A DNA stretch of 64,000 nt from Streptomyces iranensis (lineage in GTDB: Bacteria > Actinomycetota > Actinomycetes > Streptomycetales > Streptomycetaceae): positions 62,001 to 126,000 of the forward strand of contig NZ_JAGGLR010000017.1 of assembly GCF_017874715.1 (NCBI RefSeq), read 5' to 3'. Positions 8,643 to 17,474 of this stretch are shown in pieces (the stretch's first letter is position 1; every line of letters begins with the position of its first letter). The translations under genes and the position numbers were made by a program. The notes under the pieces were generated by a model. The model was not told where the DNA came from. It did no database searches and saw only the letters and a program-made list of their open reading frames with translations.

Positions 8643-11213
8643 TCAGGCTGTCGTCCGCACCGGCACCGGGGTCGACAGGCGGCGGTCGGCGACGCTGCGG
8701 GCCGCCTCCGCCGTGTAGGTGCCCGGGATCAGGCGCCAGGCGTCCTTTGTCCCGTCCCAGATCTCCGCCGCCCGGCGGGGCAGCGGGATGGTCGCCTCGG
8801 CCGTCTCCCCCGGGGCCGCGTCCACCGATGCGAAGCCCGCGAGGCGGCGCACCGGCCGCTCCACCCCGTCGTCCTCGGGCACGGCGAGATAGATCTGCAC
8901 GACCTCGCGCCCCGCCCGGGGCCCCGTGTTGCGGACCCGCACGGTCACCGTGCCCAGCGCCTCGCCGTCGCCCTCCGCGGGGGTGAACTCCATCGCCTCG
9001 TACGCCCAGTCCGTGTAGCCGAGGCCATGCCCGAACCAGTACGCCGGAGCGGTCCCCTCCCGCCGCTCCCACGCGCGGTAGCCGATGAACACGCCCTCGT
9101 CGTAGACCAGCCGGCCCTCGCTGGGCGTGACCGCGCTGACCGGGGCGTCCTCGAGCCGTTGGGGCCAGGTCGTGGGCAGGCGGCCGCCGGGCTCCTCCGC
9201 GCCCAGCAGGACGTCGGCGAGCGCGGCCCCCGCCTCCTGGCCCGGGAACCAGCTCAGCAGCACGGCCGCGACCTCGTCCCGCCAGGCCATCTCGACCGGT
9301 GAGCCCGCGTTGACCACCACCACGGTGGGGGTGCCGGTGGCGGCGACCCGGCGCACCAGCTCGTCCTGACGGCCCGGCAGCCGCAGATTCCTGCGGTCGA
9401 ACCCCTCGCTCTCGACCCGCTCGGTGGTGGCGACCACCACCACGGCCGCCTCGGCCGCCGAGGCCACGGCGACGGCCTCCTGGATCAGCTCCTCGGCATC
9501 CCGCTCCGGGGCGCGGTGCAGCAGGCTGAAGCAGACGGCGTCGAGAAGGGCGTCCTCGGGGCGCGCCACCGCGCAGGTGAGGCTGACCTCCACCGGTTCG
9601 CCCGCCGTGAGCTGCGCCTGGCCCCGGGGCACGGGCGAGCCCATGAACGCCTCGAAGGGGTCGCCGACGTCCGCCGGGTGCTCCTCCCCCTCGAAGAGCA
9701 CCTTGCCGTCCACGGCCAGCCGGAGGCCGCCCAGTCCCCTGGTGCCGAAGGAGTGGGCACCGCTCTCGCGCGGGGTGAAGGTGCCGACGGTCTCGACGGT
9801 GTGCAGCTCCTCGAAGCTCACGCCGTCGGGGAAGTCACTGATCCACTGCACCTGCCCGCCGGCCAGCCGGGACTCGCCCAGCACCCGCCCGTCCGCGGCC
9901 CTGACCACGGCGCGCAGCGCGAACCCATGGGCGGCGGGGGCGAGTTCATCGGTGGGGTCGGCGCCCACGGCGTAGCTGAGCTCGACGCCCGGGGGCAGTG
10001 CGGCCCGCAGCCCGTCGAGCGGTGAGATCACATGGTCGGGGAAGACCACCGCCGAGCCGCCGCCCAGCACCCGGGCATCGCGCGCCGCGGCGCCGATCAG
10101 GGCCAGCGAGCGCACCCCGCCGGGGGCGCCGGGGTCGAGGGGCAGCACCGCTTCCCGGCCGTCCGCGCCCTCGTTCCGCAGCAGCACGAAGGACCGCCGG
10201 GCGATCTCGCGGGCCAGCGCGTCCCCGTCGATCGGGCCGGGCCGGTCGACGGGGGCGACGGCCGGGGCCGCGCCGTCCAGGACGCCGACCCGGGCGGCCA
10301 GGGTGAGCAGCCGCCGCACCGCCTCGTCCAGCTCCGCCTCGCCCACCCGGCCGTCGCGCACCGCGGCGGCCAGCGCCTCGCCGTAGACGGTCCGCGGGCC
10401 GGGCATCGCGACATCCAGCCCGCCCTTGAGCCCCCGCACGGTGTCACGGGCCGCCAACCAGTCGGAGACGATGAAGCCGTCGAAGCCCCATTCACCGCGC
10501 AGCACCCCCTGCTGAAGCTCGCGGTGCTCGGTCATGGTCGAGCCGTTGACCCCGTTGTAGGCGGCCATGACGCCCCAGGGGCGGGCGTTCTTGACGATGG
10601 CTTCGAAGGGCGCGAGATAGAGCTCGCGCAGCGCCCGCGCACCGATCGTGTTGTCGACGGTGAAGCGCTCGGTCTCGGCGTCGTTGGCCACGAAGTGCTT
10701 GACGGTGGTGCCCACTCCGCCGTCCTGCACGCCCGTCACATAGCCGGTGCCGATCTCGCCGGTGAGATACGGATCCTCGCTGTACGCCTCGAAGTGGCGG
10801 CCGCCCAGCGGGGAGCGGTGCAGATTGACCGTGGGCGCGAGCAGCACATGGACGCCCTTGCGCCGCGCCTCCTGAGCGAGCAGCCGCCCCGCCCGCCGGG
10901 CGAGCTCCGGGTCCCAGGTCGCGGCGAGCGCGGTGGGGCTGGGCAGGGCGATGGAGGGGTCGTCGGCGGTCCAGTGGACGCCGCGGACGCCGATCGGGCC
11001 GTCCGACATCACCAGGGAGCGCAGCCCGATCGCCGGAGCGGCGGGCAGGCTCCACATGTCCTGCCCGGACAGCAGCCGCGCCTTGGTGCCCAGATCCAGC
11101 AGGCCGAGGGCCTTCTCCACGGCCTCGGCCGTGCGCCCCTCGCCGCCCTCGCGGCCCTCGCGGCCCTCGCGGCCCTCGCCGTCCTCGCCGCCTTCGTCGA
11201 TCGCGTCCGCCAT
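8643..11213 (-). CDS. Glycoside hydrolase family 3 beta-glucosidase
   Basis: An 856-residue GH3 enzyme with no signal peptide, so probably intracellular. Domain order: the (alpha/beta)8 domain with the nucleophile Asp about 251 in FIVSDWLA, the GH3 C-terminal sandwich with LLGAEEPGGRLPTTWP, an inserted PA14-like segment (about 390-540), and a fibronectin-III-like C-terminus (VTVRVRNTGPRAGREVVQIYL). It removes terminal beta-linked sugars from oligosaccharides. The N-terminus carries a low-complexity Gly-Glu-Arg run encoded by 9-bp repeats. The ATG at 11213 has GGAGGGG upstream. It is divergent from a TetR gene, its probable repressor. Confidence 0.92.
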   Translation of the reverse strand: MADAIDEGGEDGEGREGREGREGGEGRTAEAVEKALGLLDLGTKARLLSGQDMWSLPAAPAIGLRSLVMSDGPIGVRGVHWTADDPSIALPSPTALAATWDPELARRAGRLLAQEARRKGVHVLLAPTVNLHRSPLGGRHFEAYSEDPYLTGEIGTGYVTGVQDGGVGTTVKHFVANDAETERFTVDNTIGARALRELYLAPFEAIVKNARPWGVMAAYNGVNGSTMTEHRELQQGVLRGEWGFDGFIVSDWLAARDTVRGLKGGLDVAMPGPRTVYGEALAAAVRDGRVGEAELDEAVRRLLTLAARVGVLDGAAPAVAPVDRPGPIDGDALAREIARRSFVLLRNEGADGREAVLPLDPGAPGGVRSLALIGAAARDARVLGGGSAVVFPDHVISPLDGLRAALPPGVELSYAVGADPTDELAPAAHGFALRAVVRAADGRVLGESRLAGGQVQWISDFPDGVSFEELHTVETVGTFTPRESGAHSFGTRGLGGLRLAVDGKVLFEGEEHPADVGDPFEAFMGSPVPRGQAQLTAGEPVEVSLTCAVARPEDALLDAVCFSLLHRAPERDAEELIQEAVAVASAAEAAVVVVATTERVESEGFDRRNLRLPGRQDELVRRVAATGTPTVVVVNAGSPVEMAWRDEVAAVLLSWFPGQEAGAALADVLLGAEEPGGRLPTTWPQRLEDAPVSAVTPSEGRLVYDEGVFIGYRAWERREGTAPAYWFGHGLGYTDWAYEAMEFTPAEGDGEALGTVTVRVRNTGPRAGREVVQIYLAVPEDDGVERPVRRLAGFASVDAAPGETAEATIPLPRRAAEIWDGTKDAWRLIPGTYTAEAARSVADRRLSTPVPVRTTA

Positions 11214-11291
11214 CGCTCGCCCCTCCCGGTGCGGGTCCCCTCCGGTCCTCGTCCGGGGCCATGGTGGACCCGAGAACCTGTCAGCAGGTAG

Positions 11292-11331
11292 GTACCGTTA
11301 TCGACTCGTTATCAAACATGCTCTACGGTAC
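11292..11331. promoter_or_regulatory. Inverted repeat between GH3 and TetR genes (candidate operator)
   Basis: GTACCGT at 11292-11298 and its reverse complement ACGGTAC at 11325-11331 flank a direct repeat of GTTATC. The position, between divergent regulator and target, suits a TetR operator or paired -10 boxes. Confidence 0.4.
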
Positions 11332-11335
11332 GAAC

Positions 11336-11941
11336 ATGGAGAGGGCGACCGAGCGCGGTACCAGACGTGGTGAGGAACGACGGGCGGAGATCGTCCGCTG
11401 CGCGCTCGAAGTGATCGCCGAGCGCGGCTACCGGGGCGCGACCCTCGGCGCGGTCGCCGAGCGGGTGGGCCTCACCCAGCAGGGGCTGCTCCACTACTTC
11501 CCCACCAAGGATTCGCTCCTCATCGCCGTGCTCGAGGAGCGCGACCAGTGGGACACCGGCTCCGCGCGGCGCGACGGAGGGCACGTATGGCCGCTGGACC
11601 TGCTCGCCTCGCTGGTGGACTACAACGCGATGCGCCCCGGAGTCGTCCAGACCTTCTCCGCGCTCCTCGGCGAGAGCGTCACCGACGACCACCCCGCGCG
11701 CGGCTTCTTCACCCAGCGCTATGACAAGGTGCGCGCCGACATGGCGGCCATCCTGCGCGGCGAGTTCGGCGACCGGCTCCCCGGCGGGCTCACCCCGGAG
11801 GCCGCCGCGCCACTGCTGGTGGCGGTGATGGACGGGCTCCAGTTCCAGTGGCTGCACGACCGGGACGCGGTGGACATGCCCGCCCTCTTCCGGGCCTTCG
11901 TCTCCCTGCTGGGGCAGGGAGACGTAGCGGCCGAGGGGTGA
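11336..11941 (+). CDS. TetR/AcrR family transcriptional regulator
   Basis: A 201-residue repressor with an N-terminal TetR helix-turn-helix (IVRCALEVIAERGYRGATLGAVAERVGLTQQGLLHYFPTK in spirit, about residues 17-56, with the diagnostic HYF) and an all-helical ligand domain. The gene is divergent from the GH3 beta-glucosidase, so its ligand is likely a sugar or glycoside-related molecule released by that enzyme. I chose the ATG at 11336; an in-frame ATG at 11318 would add six residues, and the open frame extends further upstream without homology. Confidence 0.87.
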   Translation: MERATERGTRRGEERRAEIVRCALEVIAERGYRGATLGAVAERVGLTQQGLLHYFPTKDSLLIAVLEERDQWDTGSARRDGGHVWPLDLLASLVDYNAMRPGVVQTFSALLGESVTDDHPARGFFTQRYDKVRADMAAILRGEFGDRLPGGLTPEAAAPLLVAVMDGLQFQWLHDRDAVDMPALFRAFVSLLGQGDVAAEG

Positions 11942-11975
11942 CGGCCGTGCGGGCGGGCCGTCTCGTGACGGTGGC

Positions 11976-12446
11976 TCAGTCGTCGCCGCCCACCAGCCTG
12001 ACCCCCCGCTCGACCCCGGCCACGTTCCTCGGCACCGGCACGAAGGAGCCGCCGGTGTCGAACCTCAGCAGCGTGACCTCGGCCTCCGCCGGTCCCGGTT
12101 CGTACCGCCCCGCGTCCACCGCGTCGATCAGCCAGCGGTGCCGCTGTCCGTCGCAGACCGCGTCATAGCCGCCGAGGCCGTGGCGCTCGCGGCCCTGGGT
12201 GAGGGTGACGAGCACACTCGCCCGCGGGTACTCCATCGCCTCCCGGACGCATCGGTAGCTGCCGTACAGCGTGACGGATCCGTCCGGCGTGACGTCCCCG
12301 GTGCGGTCGATGGTCAGATCGTCGGTCCAGGGCAGGGGCAGACGCGGCCCGTCGGGCCGGGCGTGGGCGGCGGGCGCGGCATGGGCGGCCGGTGCCGCCA
12401 TGAGAAGGACGGTGAGGGCGCCGAGGGCGCGGCGGCGGTTGCGCAT
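11976..12446 (-). CDS. Small secreted protein (DUF6299-like)
   Basis: A 156-residue exported protein: a signal peptide (MRNRRRALGALTVLLMAAPAAHA) is followed by a short beta-rich domain with two cysteines (YRCVRE and DAVCDG) likely joined by a disulfide. The pattern TPDGSVTLYGSYRC resembles DUF6299 proteins of Streptomyces; no function is known. The frame stays open another 90 codons upstream through 21-bp tandem repeats, but the ATG at 12446, preceded by an AGGAGG-like CCAGGAGG, gives a canonical signal peptide and is preferred. Confidence 0.75.
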   Translation of the reverse strand: MRNRRRALGALTVLLMAAPAAHAAPAAHARPDGPRLPLPWTDDLTIDRTGDVTPDGSVTLYGSYRCVREAMEYPRASVLVTLTQGRERHGLGGYDAVCDGQRHRWLIDAVDAGRYEPGPAEAEVTLLRFDTGGSFVPVPRNVAGVERGVRLVGGDD

Positions 12447-12615
12447 GGACGTACGTACCTCCTGGGGCGGGAGTTCAGTTGCCCGTACAGCTACCGGGCG
12501 GCCGAACCCGTCCGGGGGAACCTCACCCCCGTGCGGCGTGTCCGGCACCGCCCAACGGGTGGTTGCCGGGCACTCGGTTGACCCCTCGGCCCCGCGACCG
12601 GTTGACCCCGGTGAC

Positions 12616-12720
12616 GCCCTTACGGTGCTCGCCCGCGTCCTTACGGTGCCCGCCCGCGCCCTTACGGTGCTCGCCCGCGCCCTTACGGTGCTCGCCCGCG
12701 CCCTTACAGTGCTCACTCCC
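12616..12720. repeat. Five tandem copies of a 21-bp repeat
   Basis: Five head-to-tail 21-bp units start at 12616, 12637, 12658, 12679 and 12700. Units 1, 3 and 4 are identical (core CTTACGGTGCTCGCCCGC), and unit 2 differs at two positions. The last, most degenerate unit contains the stop codon of the MFS gene at 12713-12715. Confidence 0.95.
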
Positions 12721-13924
12721 GGACCGCCTCCTCCGACGGGGCCACTGCGCTCGGGCGTGCTGCCGCCGGATCGCCCCGCAGCCCCGGGGCCAGGGCCAGG
12801 GTGACGGCCACGGAGACCACCGCCAGCGCGGCCATCGCCACGGCCGGTGAGGTGGGCTGGGCCAGCGCGCCCGCGAGGGCGGCGGACACGCCCTGCATGG
12901 TGAGCATGCCGGAGGAGTGCAGCCCCAACGCCTGGCCGCTCATCTCGTCCGGTGTCAGGGCCATCAGCCGCTGCTGGAGCGCCAGCGTGGCCGAGAAGCC
13001 GATCGAGGCGAGGGCGACGGCGGCCAGCGCGAGCGGCAGCGGCGGGTGCAGCGCGAAGACCAGATACGGCACGGCGAGCAGCAGCCGCAGGGGCGCCGCG
13101 AGCCGCTCCCGCCGGTGCGGCGGCAGCAGCCGTCCGGTGAGGAGGTCCCCCATCAGCATGCCGAGGGAGCCCACTGCGAAGAGCAGCCCGGCGTGCCGGG
13201 GCGCGTAGGGCACGAAGAGGGACTCACAGCCGACGATCAGCCCGTTGGGCACCCAGAGCGCGTAGTAGACACGGCGGCGGGGCGCGGAGGACCACAGCCG
13301 GGCGTTGACGCGCCAGGTCTCGGCGACCGAGGGCCGTCCGCCGGCCCGCGCCGGACGCCCGCTCAGGCCGAACCGGGCGGTGGCCCCGGCCAGTACGTAC
13401 AGCGCGGCGGCGGTGAGCAGGGTGCCGCGCGCCGAGAGGGCGGTCACGAGGAGGCCACCGGCCGCGTATCCGCCGATCTGCATGGTGCCGCCCGACATGT
13501 TGAGCACCGAACGGCCCAGCAGATAGCCGTCCTTGGGCAGGATCTCGGTGAGCAGCCCGTAGCGGACGGCCCCGCCGAGGGCGGCCGCCGCGCCCAGCCC
13601 GAACACGATGGCGAGGACGGCCGCCACGGGCAGTCCGGGGAGGGCCAACGCGGCGGTCCCCAGGGCGAAGAGCGCCGACAGCCCGGACAGCGCGGCGCGC
13701 GGCGGCAGCCGGTCGGCCGCCGACAGCAGCGCCAGCGCGCCCGCCACCTGCGCGAGCGAGGGGCCGAACATGCTGAGCGCGGAGAGCAGCGGAGAGCCGG
13801 TCGCGGCGTAGACCAGGGTGCCGAGGGCGAGTCCGCTCGCGGTCGAGGCGGCCACCTGGGTGGCGGAGACCAGGAACAGCGGGGTGAACTCCGGGACCCG
13901 GAACACTTCTCGATATGTGCGCAT
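12713..13924 (-). CDS. MFS transporter
   Basis: A 403-residue membrane protein with about 12 hydrophobic segments, resembling the MFS_1/enterobactin-exporter-like proteins (start MRTYREVFRVPEFTPLFLVSA). It is likely a drug or metabolite exporter in the cytoplasmic membrane. It is divergent from a winged-helix regulator beginning 115 bp away, a common arrangement for locally regulated exporters. The frame is open upstream, but the start at 13924 avoids overlap with the neighbour and begins just before the first conserved segment. Its stop codon lies inside a 21-bp tandem repeat. Confidence 0.85.
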   Translation of the reverse strand: MRTYREVFRVPEFTPLFLVSATQVAASTASGLALGTLVYAATGSPLLSALSMFGPSLAQVAGALALLSAADRLPPRAALSGLSALFALGTAALALPGLPVAAVLAIVFGLGAAAALGGAVRYGLLTEILPKDGYLLGRSVLNMSGGTMQIGGYAAGGLLVTALSARGTLLTAAALYVLAGATARFGLSGRPARAGGRPSVAETWRVNARLWSSAPRRRVYYALWVPNGLIVGCESLFVPYAPRHAGLLFAVGSLGMLMGDLLTGRLLPPHRRERLAAPLRLLLAVPYLVFALHPPLPLALAAVALASIGFSATLALQQRLMALTPDEMSGQALGLHSSGMLTMQGVSAALAGALAQPTSPAVAMAALAVVSVAVTLALAPGLRGDPAAARPSAVAPSEEAVRE

Positions 13925-14039
13925 GGCCTTCAGGCTCGGGAGTCGCCGCGCGGCGGCGTTAATGTTTCGCGCGGACGCGAAACAACGCGGAACGACACGG
14001 AACGACGCGCGACCACGGAGTGACGGCGGGGGTGGCCGG

Positions 14040-15017
14040 ATGGGGCTGTGGTTGGTGGACGCGGACACGCTCGCGGGCGGCCGGTTCGTCCTCTCCGCCC
14101 TGGCCGAGACCACCGCGGCCCTGATCATCCTGGAGCGGGCGAGCGCCGCGCACCCGGGCGAGCGGGTCTGGCTCGACGCCCATCTGCCCGCCTACCGGGC
14201 GCGGTTGGCCGACGACCCGGTGACCGCGCTGCTCGTCCGGGCCGCGCTGGGCCGGACCTGGCTCGCGGACTTCCTCACCCAGGCGCCGCCCGGCGAGGGC
14301 GAGCCGTCCTTCGAGGAGGAGCTGGCCCGCATCCGCACGACGGCCCCCGCCGCCGCCCGCTCCGACCTCACGGTCTCCCTGGGCCGCACCCCGCTCCCGG
14401 CCGCGCTGCGCCGCGACGATCTGCCGGGACTCCTCGCGGAGCTGCTGGAGTGGGTGTGGACGGAAGCCGTACGGCCCACCTGGCCGCGCCGCCGCCGGAT
14501 CATCGAGGCCGATGTGGTGGCGCGCACCGGCCAGGTGAGCCAGGGCGGCTGGGCGGCCGTCCTGGACGGTATGCGGCCGGGGATGCGCTGGCTGGGCGGC
14601 AGCCGGCTGCAGATCAACGTCCACGACAACCCGCCCCGCGCGGTCCACGGCGCCCAGCTGCTCTTCGTCCCCGTCACCCCCGTCGCCGGATGGGTCTCCT
14701 GGGAGGCGCCGCACCGCTACGCCGTGATCTACCCGTGCGCCGGTGCCCTCGCCGTGTCCGACCCGCAGCCGGCCCCCGGCCCCCTCGCCCGCCTCCTCGG
14801 CCCGGCCCGCGCGAGCGTCCTGCTCCTCCTCGACACCCCGAAGAGCACCACCCACCTGGTGGCCCTCACCGGCCAGACCCTGGGCTCGATCGGCCGCCAT
14901 CTGCGCGTCCTGCGCGAGGCCGGCCTGGTCCGCAGGCGCCGGGCGGGGCGATCGGTTCTGTACGACCGGACGACGGTGGGCGAGGCCCTGGTGAAGGCGC
15001 AGCGGAGCGGTTCGTAG
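14040..15017 (+). CDS. ArsR-like winged-helix transcriptional regulator (DUF5937-type)
   Basis: A 325-residue regulator with a long N-terminal domain of the DUF5937 type and a C-terminal ArsR-like winged helix (about residues 255-320): SVLLLLDTPKSTTHLVALTGQTLGS and then RHLRVLREAGLVRRRR, the recognition helix and wing. It probably represses the divergent MFS transporter. No metal-binding Cys pair of the classic ArsR type is evident. The ATG at 14040 is the natural start, giving MGLWLVDADTLAGGRF; the frame is open upstream but would overlap the MFS gene. Confidence 0.8.
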   Translation: MGLWLVDADTLAGGRFVLSALAETTAALIILERASAAHPGERVWLDAHLPAYRARLADDPVTALLVRAALGRTWLADFLTQAPPGEGEPSFEEELARIRTTAPAAARSDLTVSLGRTPLPAALRRDDLPGLLAELLEWVWTEAVRPTWPRRRRIIEADVVARTGQVSQGGWAAVLDGMRPGMRWLGGSRLQINVHDNPPRAVHGAQLLFVPVTPVAGWVSWEAPHRYAVIYPCAGALAVSDPQPAPGPLARLLGPARASVLLLLDTPKSTTHLVALTGQTLGSIGRHLRVLREAGLVRRRRAGRSVLYDRTTVGEALVKAQRSGS

Positions 15018-15136
15018 CCGCCGTCGCCCCCTGTCTTGACCTCAACCTCGGTTCATGTCCGAGCCTGCTCTCGCCGCATCGGCCACCACCGGGGCGCGTC
15101 CCGAAACCAACCAACTCCGATCAAGGAGGTCCGGCC

Positions 15137-16099
15137 ATGACCGAGATGGTGACCCGATGGATCGAGGATCACGCTCATCGCCTCACCACGCTCGATCCCG
15201 AGGCTCCGTTGACCGATCTCCTGCCGCTGGTCGACATCGTGGGCGACGCCGAGGTCGTGGCCATCGGCGCCTCGACCCGTCAGACCCATGAGCTCAGCGC
15301 CCTTTCGCACCGGATCGTCCGGCTGTTGGTCGAGGAACGGGGATTCCGTTCGCTCGCCTGGGAAGGGGACAACCCGTCGGGCATCGGCCTCGACGAGTAC
15401 ATCGGCACCGGGGCGGGCGACCCCCGGGCGCTGCTGGCCGAGGCCCGGTCGTTCTGGCAGACCGAGGAGTTCCTCGACGTCGTCCGCTGGATGCGCTCGT
15501 TCAACCGGCGCCACCCCGATGACCCGGTCCGATTCGTCGACACCGCCCCGACCGCCCAGGAGCACCTGTCCCAGCTCTCCCTGCCCGACGGCCTCGCCCG
15601 CATCGAGCTGGGTCTGGCCGAGGACACGATCCGGTGGCACGAGAACACCGCGGACCGGATCGTCTACTGGGGCGGCCTCGCGCACACCGTCAACGGAACC
15701 CCGCGGGCCGTCTCGCCCCCCTCGCCGCCGATGACGCACCGCAACGCGGGCAGTTACCTCCGGGAGCGCTTCGGAGCCGGTTACGTATCCATCGGCCTCA
15801 CCTTCCATCACGGCATGGCCCCCGGTCCGGTACCGGCGCCGCCCGCGGAGTTCGCTGACGCGATCCTGGGAGGCACCGCGCTGGACGCCTATCTCCTGGA
15901 CCCGCGCGCCGACAGCCCGGCTCCCGTGCGGACCTGGCTCACCACGCCGACCAGAACACGCCTGCTCGGCCCTTGCTACGACCCCGCCGCCGACGCCGCC
16001 CACCACCTCTCCGGCGGATCGCTCGCGGACTGGTGCGACGCCGTCCTCCATGTACAAGAGGTCACCCCGGCCCGTTTGCTCTCGCACACCAGAGACTGA
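15137..16099 (+). CDS. Erythromycin esterase-like protein
   Basis: A 320-residue protein of the erythromycin esterase superfamily. Signature parts are the early GASTRQTHE (substrate-binding Glu/His), SLAWEGDN, the WMRSFNRRHPDDPVRFVDTAPT segment and YVSIGLTFHHG. Characterised relatives open macrolide lactone rings, but many Streptomyces paralogues have unknown targets, so antibiotic resistance is only a possibility. There is no signal peptide, hence a cytoplasmic location. An almost perfect AAGGAGGT lies at 15122-15129. It stands alone. Confidence 0.82.
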   Translation: MTEMVTRWIEDHAHRLTTLDPEAPLTDLLPLVDIVGDAEVVAIGASTRQTHELSALSHRIVRLLVEERGFRSLAWEGDNPSGIGLDEYIGTGAGDPRALLAEARSFWQTEEFLDVVRWMRSFNRRHPDDPVRFVDTAPTAQEHLSQLSLPDGLARIELGLAEDTIRWHENTADRIVYWGGLAHTVNGTPRAVSPPSPPMTHRNAGSYLRERFGAGYVSIGLTFHHGMAPGPVPAPPAEFADAILGGTALDAYLLDPRADSPAPVRTWLTTPTRTRLLGPCYDPAADAAHHLSGGSLADWCDAVLHVQEVTPARLLSHTRD

Positions 16100-16155
16100 G
16101 CCCCGCCGCACAGCGTCTCCAACGAACATTCCGGCAGGCATGTTGCCCAACGAAA

Positions 16156-16191
16156 TGATCGGTCATGATGGTTCTTGATCGGTCATGATGG
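16156..16191 (+). repeat. 16-bp direct repeat upstream of the sugar-acid operon
   Basis: TGATCGGTCATGATGG occurs twice, at 16156-16171 and 16176-16191, exactly 20 bp apart, about 40 bp upstream of the putative -35 box. It could be a tandem activator site. Confidence 0.7.
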
Positions 16192-16226
16192 GTTGTCACG
16201 TTCGAACGTCATTCGACGCACAACCA

Positions 16227-16256
16227 TTGACACCCCTGACGGGCCCTCACTACCGT
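16227..16256 (+). promoter_or_regulatory. Candidate promoter of the sugar-acid operon
   Basis: TTGACA (16227-16232), an 18-bp spacer, then TACCGT (16251-16256). A 12-bp palindrome ACGTTCGAACGT lies just upstream (16198-16209). Downstream of the -10 box are TTTCGAAC and CGAAATATCGAA (16281-16292), which look like repressor sites. Confidence 0.5.
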
Positions 16257-16313
16257 CACGTCAAGATTTCGAACGAGTGACGAAATATCGAACATCGCGA
16301 AGGGTCGATTGCT

Positions 16314-17474
16314 GTGCGCATCACCGGTATCAGTACGCATGTCGTCGGCACCCCCTGGCGCAATCTCACCTATGTGCAGGTCCATACGGACGAGGGGATC
16401 ACCGGCGTCGGCGAGACCCGCATGCTGGGGCGGACCGATGCGCTGCTGGGCTATCTGCGTGAGGCCGAGACCAATCACCTCGCCGGATCGGACCCGTTCG
16501 CGGTGGAGGACCTGGTCCGGCGGATGAAGTACGGCGACTACGGCCGGGCGGGCGAGATCGTGATGTCCGGCATCGCCTGTGTGGAGATGGCCTGCTGGGA
16601 CATCAAGGGCAAGGCGCTCGGGGTGCCCGTCTGGCAGCTGCTCGGCGGAAAGGTGACGGACCGGGTCAAGGCGTACGCCAATGGCTGGTACACCGTCGAG
16701 CGCACGCCCGAGGCGTTCCACAAGGCGGCCTCCACGGTGGTCGAGCGCGGCTACCGGGCGCTGAAGCTGGACCCCTTCGGCACCGGCCACTTCGAGCTGG
16801 ACCACGCCGAGACCCTGCACTCGCTCTCCCTCGTGGAGGCCGTACGGGACGCGATCGGGCCGGAGACCGAGCTGCTGGTGGAGATGCACGGGCGGTTCAG
16901 CCCGGCGACGGCCGTAAGGATCGCGGCCGAGCTGGAGCGCTTCCACCCGTCGTGGCTGGAGGAGCCGGTGCCGCCGGAGAACCTCAAGGCGCTCGCGAAG
17001 GTCGCGGAGAAGACGCGGCTGCCGATCGCCACGGGCGAACGCATCCACGACCGGATCGAGTTCCGCGAGCTGTTCGAGTCGCAGGCCGCCGACATCATCC
17101 AGCCCGACGTCGGCCATATCGGCGGCATCGGCGAGACGCGCAAGCTGGCCGCCACGGCCGAGACCCACTATGTGCTGATCGCCCCGCACAACGTGGGCGG
17201 CTCGGTGCTGACCGCCGCGTCGCTGCAGGTCGCCGGCTGCACCCCGAACTTCAAGATCCTCGAGCACTTCAACGACTTCGCCGACGCGGAGATCAAGAAG
17301 GTGGTCAAGGGCGCCCCGCAGGTCGTGGACGGCTACTTCCAGCTCTCCCACGAACCCGGTCTCGGCGTGGAGCTCGACACCGACGCGGCGGCCGAATTCC
17401 CCCAGCAGCAGGCCCACTTCGACCTGTGGGCCGAGGGCTGGGAGAAGCGGGACCCGAAGGGCGGACGGCAGTGA
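16314..17474 (+). CDS. Mandelate racemase/muconate lactonizing enzyme family sugar-acid dehydratase
   Basis: A 386-residue enolase-superfamily enzyme. The capping domain is followed by the TIM barrel with ALKLDPFG, metal-ligand motifs VEMHGRFSP, WLEEPVPPENL and ATGERI, and the late His in IAPHNVGG, closest by eye to D-galactonate/mannonate-type dehydratases. It would dehydrate an aldonic acid to a 2-keto-3-deoxy acid. It heads an operon with a zinc dehydrogenase (4-bp overlap) and precedes a sugar importer, which supports a sugar-oxidation route. The exact substrate cannot be read from sequence. Start GTG at 16314, GAAGGG upstream. Confidence 0.88.
   Translation: MRITGISTHVVGTPWRNLTYVQVHTDEGITGVGETRMLGRTDALLGYLREAETNHLAGSDPFAVEDLVRRMKYGDYGRAGEIVMSGIACVEMACWDIKGKALGVPVWQLLGGKVTDRVKAYANGWYTVERTPEAFHKAASTVVERGYRALKLDPFGTGHFELDHAETLHSLSLVEAVRDAIGPETELLVEMHGRFSPATAVRIAAELERFHPSWLEEPVPPENLKALAKVAEKTRLPIATGERIHDRIEFRELFESQAADIIQPDVGHIGGIGETRKLAATAETHYVLIAPHNVGGSVLTAASLQVAGCTPNFKILEHFNDFADAEIKKVVKGAPQVVDGYFQLSHEPGLGVELDTDAAAEFPQQQAHFDLWAEGWEKRDPKGGRQ

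Noticed and set aside
11976..12716. Longer form of the small secreted protein starting in the 21-bp repeats
   Set aside because: The extension encodes repeated STVRARA and would bury the signal peptide; the internal ATG has a good ribosome binding site.
15137..16099. Macrolide resistance gene
   Set aside because: Only superfamily-level similarity to erythromycin esterase; no macrolide cluster or other resistance gene nearby supports a resistance role.
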